NCBI GenBank assembly: GCA_903912585.1 | Contig: CAIWHY010000564.1 | Coordinates: 1-8,617 of the forward strand | Direction of reading: 5' to 3' | DNA from: an uncultured Thermoleophilia bacterium | Lineage (GTDB): Bacteria; Actinomycetota; Thermoleophilia; UBA2241 | Length of the DNA stretch: 8,617 bases | Shown: positions 5,900 to 8,617 of the stretch, one piece after another | How the letters are laid out: the number at the start of each line of letters is the position of its first letter | How positions within the stretch are numbered: the first letter of the stretch is position 1 | Made by a program: the position numbers and the translations under genes | Notes under the pieces: model-generated | Told to the model about the DNA's origin: nothing | Databases searched by the model: none | What the model saw: the letters and a program-made list of their open reading frames with translations, nothing else

Positions 5900-5928
5900 T
5901 TGCGGGGTCGCTGGACGTCCTGTACAGT
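5900..5928 (+). promoter_or_regulatory. Sigma70-like promoter of the HMA-cooS unit
   Basis: TTGCGG (5900-5905) and TACAGT (5923-5928) are separated by 17 bases. The -10 matches TATAAT at 4 of 6; the -35 keeps the TTG core only, which would fit an activator-dependent promoter. The predicted start near 5935 gives a leader of about 80 bases before the HMA-like gene. Confidence 0.5.
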
Positions 5929-5944
5929 GTTTTCAAGTCTTCCG

Positions 5945-5984
5945 CGGTGCTAACTGGGGCTGGTGAACACCCTCAGCGGCACCG
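5945..5984 (+). promoter_or_regulatory. Leader hairpin in the 5' UTR of the HMA-cooS unit
   Basis: CGGTGC (5945-5950) pairs perfectly with GCACCG (5979-5984). Inside, CTGGGG (5954-5959) pairs with CCC-CAG (5970-5976, one bulged T). This makes a two-tiered stem-loop early in the predicted leader. I do not recognise it as a known riboswitch. It may stabilise the RNA or have a regulatory role. A weaker TGTC/GACA pairing (5993-6006) sits next to the ribosome binding site AAGGAG (6006-6011). Confidence 0.4.
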
Positions 5985-6017
5985 TTCGCGTATGTCCCCT
6001 GAGACAAGGAGCGATCG

Positions 6018-6341
6018 ATGGAAGAAGTGACCATTGCGGTACCCGGGCTGTGGGCCGACCACCACGTCGTCACCGTCCTCGGGCTGCTGAGGAACGAGCC
6101 CGGAGTCGCCTCGGTCACGGCCAGCGCGCTCGAGAAGAACGTGCGCCTCTCCTACGACCCCGAGACCACAGGCCCCGAGCAGATCGCCGCGCGCCTGAAC
6201 GAGGGCGGCTACGCCACCGGCGCGGCCGGCGACGACGAGGCGCCCCCCACCGACAAGCCCGCCTGGAATACCGCCGGGGTGCGCATCACCACCACCGACC
6301 CGGCCGACCTCGCCATGTCTGGGGACCACCGCAAGTACTGA
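6018..6341 (+). CDS. HMA-fold (CopZ-like) protein lacking the CxxC metal site
   Basis: A 107-residue cytosolic protein. Residues 1-68 follow the beta-alpha-beta-beta-alpha-beta pattern of heavy-metal-associated domains: VTIAVPGLW, then helix HHVVTVLGLLRNEPGV, then VASVTASALEKNVRLSYD, then helix GPEQIAARLNEGGYATG. In normal members the first loop reads GMxCxxC, and the two Cys carry Cu, Zn or similar ions. Here it is GLWADHH (10-16) and the protein contains no cysteine at all. His15 and His16 stand near the usual site, so binding of a harder metal such as nickel, or loss of metal binding, are both possible. The 40-residue tail is acidic/Pro-rich and ends GDHRKY. AAGGAG (6006-6011), 6 bases before the ATG, sets the start. 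It is 112 bases upstream of cooS on the same strand, so a role in metal delivery to, or regulation of, CO dehydrogenase is a reasonable inference. Confidence 0.82.
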   Translation: MEEVTIAVPGLWADHHVVTVLGLLRNEPGVASVTASALEKNVRLSYDPETTGPEQIAARLNEGGYATGAAGDDEAPPTDKPAWNTAGVRITTTDPADLAMSGDHRKY

Positions 6342-6394
6342 CCGTTGACCCGTCCCCCGCACACCAGCTCCAGAACTGCTCTGACCCGCCCAAG

Positions 6395-6437
6395 CCCCGG
6401 CGGATGGCGAACGCGCCTCGCGCGCTCGCGCCCGGGG
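6395..6437 (+). promoter_or_regulatory. Large intercistronic hairpin just upstream of the cooS ribosome binding site
   Basis: GCGAACGCGC (6407-6416) pairs with GCGCGCTCGC (6420-6429) over 10 positions with one mismatch, around a 3-base loop. Outside it CCCCGG (6395-6400) pairs perfectly with CCGGGG (6432-6437). The structure ends 3 bases before AAGGAG (6441-6446) of cooS. There is no T-run, so an RNA stability or processing element, or an influence on cooS translation, is likelier than simple termination. Confidence 0.45.
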
Positions 6438-6453
6438 ACGAAGGAGCTCACCC

Positions 6454-8617
6454 ATGGATGACGTGAACAAGGAAGGCGCCGTGCCGGCCGCCAAAGGCAA
6501 AGAGCCGGTCGCCAAGAGCATCGACCCGGCCGCCCTCGAGATGCTGGCGCACGCCGACGACTGCGGCATCGAGACCGCGTTCAGCCGCGCCGACACGATG
6601 AAGCCCTGCCCCATCGGCGAGAAGGGCGCCTGCTGCCGCATCTGCAGCATGGGCCCGTGCCGCCTGGTCGGCAAGGACGCCGAGGAGAAGACCGGCATCT
6701 GCGGCGCGGACCTGCCGACGATCGCCGCGCGCCACTTCGCGCGTCAGGTAGCGGGCGGCGTGGCCGCGCACTCCGACCACGGCCGCGACATGGCGATGAC
6801 GCTGCGCGCCGTGGCCAAGGGCGAGGCCGCCGGCTACAAGGTCAAGGACGAGCAGAAGCTCGCCTCGGTGGCCGGCTACATGGGCATCGCCACCTCCGGC
6901 CGCGAAGTGAACGAGATCGCGCTCGACGTGGCCGACAAGGCGCTCGAGCAGTTCGGCCAGCCACACGGCGAGATCATCTACACGAAGCGCGCCACGCCGA
7001 AGCGCCAGAAGCTGTGGCGCGAGCTCGGCATCACCCCGCGCGCCATCGACCGCGAGGTCACGGAAGTGATGCACCGCACGCACGAGGGCGTCGACCTCGA
7101 CGCCGAGAACATCCTCAAGAGCTCGCTGCGCTGCTCGCTGGCCGACGGCTGGGGCGGCGCCATGCTGAGCACCGACATCAGCGACATCCTCTTCGGTACT
7201 CCTTCGCCGCTCTCGTCCGAGGTCAACCTCGGCGTGCTCAAGAGCGACCAGGTCAACGTGATCGTGCACGGGCACGAGCCCACGCTGTCGGCGATGCTCG
7301 TAGAGGCCTCGCGCGACCCCGAGCTCATCGCCGAGGCCAAGGCCGCCGGCGCGGAAGGCATCAACCTCGCCGGCATCTGCTGCACCAGCAACGAGATCCT
7401 CATGCGCTACGGCATCCCGGCGGCCGGCAACTTCCTCCACCAGGAGCTGGCCGTGCTCACCGGCGCCGTCGAGACAATGGTCGTCGACGTGCAGTGCATC
7501 ATGCAGGCCCTCGGCCCGCTGGCGCGGCGCTTCCACACGCAGCTCGTCACGACCTCGCCCAAGGCCAAGATCCCCGGCGCCGTGCACGTGGAGTTCGACG
7601 AGCGCCGCGCCCCCGAGACCGCGCGCGAGATCGTGCGCATGGCCATCGCCAACTACCCCAACCGCGGCCCGGTCCACATCCCCGACTACCACGAGCCGCT
7701 GGTCGCCGGCTTCAGCCACGAGTACCTCAACTACATGCAGGGCGGCTTCCACCGCGGCTCGTTCCGGCCGCTCAACGACGCCATCATCGCCGGCCGCGTG
7801 CGCGGCCTCGCCGGCGTCGTCGGCTGCAACAACGTGCGCGTCACGCAGGACGAGGGCATCGTCGAGATGATCAAGCGCTTCATCGCCGAGGACGTCATGG
7901 TCGTCGTGACCGGCTGCGCCGCCACCGCCGGCGCCAAGGCCGGCTACCTGAGCCCCGAGATCCTCGACTCCGCCGGCCCCGGCCTGCGCGAGGTCATGGA
8001 GGCGATCGGCATCCCGCCGGTGCTGCACCTCGGCTCCTGCGTCGACAACTCGCGCATCCTCACGGTGCTCACCCAGGTCGCCACCGAGGGCGGGCTCGGC
8101 GAGGACATCGACGACCTGCCCGCCGTGGGCCTCTGCCCCGAGTGGATGTGCGAGAAGGCGATCGCCATCGGCACCTACTTCGCCGCCTCCGGCGCGCACG
8201 TGATCTTCGGCGTGAGCAGCCCGGTGGAGGCTTCGAGCGTCGCCACGCACCTGATGACCAAGGGCTGGGAAGACATGGTCGGCGGCGACCTCGAGTTCAT
8301 CCCCGACTGGGACAAGATGTTCGCGCGCTCGCTCGAGCTCATCGACGCCAAGCGCGCGGCCCTCAAGCTGCCGGCCTACGACCCGAGCCAGTACGGCGAC
8401 AGCGGCGACTCCCTCTTCTTCGGCGAGATCAAGAAGTACCTCGAGGAGAAGGCGCGCGAGGAGGAGCTGGGCGTCGAGACCGTCGGCTCGCCGGTGTACC
8501 CGCTCGCCGAGGGTCACTCGCACGACCACGGCGAGGGAGGCGGCGGGCACGATCATGCCCACGGCGCCGAGGGGCACGACCACGCGCACGGAGGCGGCGC
8601 GCACGCCGACGCGCACG
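6454..8617 (+). CDS. cooS: Ni-Fe carbon monoxide dehydrogenase catalytic subunit with His-rich C-terminal extension (3' end outside window)
   Basis: Anaerobic CO dehydrogenase, oxidising CO to CO2 (reversibly) at a Ni-Fe-S centre and passing electrons to ferredoxin; cytosolic homodimer in the family. 721 residues are visible. Cys52 and Cys60 match the D-cluster bridge, and Cys61, Cys64, Cys69 and Cys83 the B-cluster; the spacings (8; 3, 5, 14) equal those of Carboxydothermus CODH-II. C-cluster ligands are His274 (VHGHEP), Cys309/310 (GICCTSNE), Cys348 (DVQCIM), Cys458 (GCNN), Cys488 (TGCAA) and Cys529 (GSCVDNSR). Lys568 (MCEKA) corresponds to the catalytic lysine, and His106/His109 to the proton-relay histidines. 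The loop between Cys488 and Cys529 is about 9 residues shorter than in CODH-II. CooS proteins usually end near 630-670; this one continues through a charged linker into a His-rich tail (688-721 and beyond). The ATG follows AAGGAG (6441-6446) by 7 bases. No acetyl-CoA synthase, CooF or CooC is seen in the window. Confidence 0.95.
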   Translation, partial: MDDVNKEGAVPAAKGKEPVAKSIDPAALEMLAHADDCGIETAFSRADTMKPCPIGEKGACCRICSMGPCRLVGKDAEEKTGICGADLPTIAARHFARQVAGGVAAHSDHGRDMAMTLRAVAKGEAAGYKVKDEQKLASVAGYMGIATSGREVNEIALDVADKALEQFGQPHGEIIYTKRATPKRQKLWRELGITPRAIDREVTEVMHRTHEGVDLDAENILKSSLRCSLADGWGGAMLSTDISDILFGTPSPLSSEVNLGVLKSDQVNVIVHGHEPTLSAMLVEASRDPELIAEAKAAGAEGINLAGICCTSNEILMRYGIPAAGNFLHQELAVLTGAVETMVVDVQCIMQALGPLARRFHTQLVTTSPKAKIPGAVHVEFDERRAPETAREIVRMAIANYPNRGPVHIPDYHEPLVAGFSHEYLNYMQGGFHRGSFRPLNDAIIAGRVRGLAGVVGCNNVRVTQDEGIVEMIKRFIAEDVMVVVTGCAATAGAKAGYLSPEILDSAGPGLREVMEAIGIPPVLHLGSCVDNSRILTVLTQVATEGGLGEDIDDLPAVGLCPEWMCEKAIAIGTYFAASGAHVIFGVSSPVEASSVATHLMTKGWEDMVGGDLEFIPDWDKMFARSLELIDAKRAALKLPAYDPSQYGDSGDSLFFGEIKKYLEEKAREEELGVETVGSPVYPLAEGHSHDHGEGGGGHDHAHGAEGHDHAHGGGAHADAH
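8515..8617 (+). other. His-rich, CooJ-like tail segment of CooS
   Basis: In the cooS frame residues 688-721 contain 11 histidines in 34 residues, arranged as HxHxH triplets (688/690/692, 699/701/703, 708/710/712) plus H717 and H721. They are spaced by Gly, Ala, Asp and Glu with no hydrophobic residues. HDHAHG occurs twice. The frame is still open at the window edge. Such tracts bind Ni2+ in nickel chaperones (CooJ, HypB and SlyD tails); a nickel-storage role here is inferred. Confidence 0.85.

Noticed and set aside
5535..5936. Minus-strand 133-residue ORF
   Set aside because: Irregular composition, no ribosome binding site, and it runs through the hairpin at 5799-5831 and the predicted promoter and operator of the CODH unit.
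6448..8616. Minus-strand open frame of 722 codons covering cooS
   Set aside because: It mirrors the cooS codon pattern in a GC-rich genome. Its product is low-complexity Ala/Val/Asp/His-rich sequence with no recognisable domain, while the plus strand encodes an unmistakable CooS.
1..8617. CRISPR array, insertion sequence, transposase or phage genes
   Set aside because: No regularly spaced direct repeats, no transposase-like protein and no terminal inverted repeats flanking a gene were seen.

Overview
The window is GC-rich (about 70% by eye) with strong G/C preference at third codon positions. It carries the catalytic subunit of a nickel-iron carbon monoxide dehydrogenase of the anaerobic CooS type. 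Together these suggest an anaerobic or facultative, CO-using high-GC bacterium. An actinobacterial lineage is my best guess, but that is inference and no taxonomic marker here settles it.

Layout. Positions 1-1457 are a tightly packed plus-strand cluster: the C-terminal end of an unidentified gene, prephenate dehydratase (pheA), and a GNAT acetyltransferase. Each start lies within about 10 bases of the previous stop, with the ribosome binding site overlapping or abutting that stop. Converging on it is a minus-strand secreted L,D-transpeptidase (1534-2745) with a signal peptide, a peptidoglycan-binding domain and a YkuD catalytic domain. Divergent from that gene is serS (2880-4139), seryl-tRNA synthetase. 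A small carbonic-anhydrase-like protein (4191-4601, minus) converges on serS and has a promoter placed so that its mRNA would be leaderless. A tRNA-Ser(UGA) gene (4782-4871) sits downstream of serS.

Positions 4872-6017 are gene-poor. They hold about 350 bases of non-coding DNA rich in inverted repeats, a small minus-strand zinc-ribbon protein (5219-5437), a doubtful ORF (5460-5789) followed by a strong hairpin, and a regulatory region. That region contains a CRP-family-like palindrome (5880-5895), a sigma70-like promoter (5900-5928) and a leader hairpin (5945-5984).

The most interesting part is 5879-8617, apparently a small CO-metabolism transcription unit. It begins with a protein of heavy-metal-associated (HMA/CopZ) fold that lacks the CxxC metal site. 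A large hairpin in the intergenic gap follows, then cooS. CooS has all recognisable ligands of clusters B, C and D, but continues beyond the normal end of the family into a histidine-rich tail (11 His in the last 34 visible residues) that is still open at the window edge. In Rhodospirillum rubrum a histidine-rich nickel-binding tail is found on a separate protein, CooJ; here it appears fused to the enzyme. My leading hypothesis is a CODH that carries its own nickel store, paired with a cysteine-free HMA-like partner, possibly under CRP/CooA-family control.
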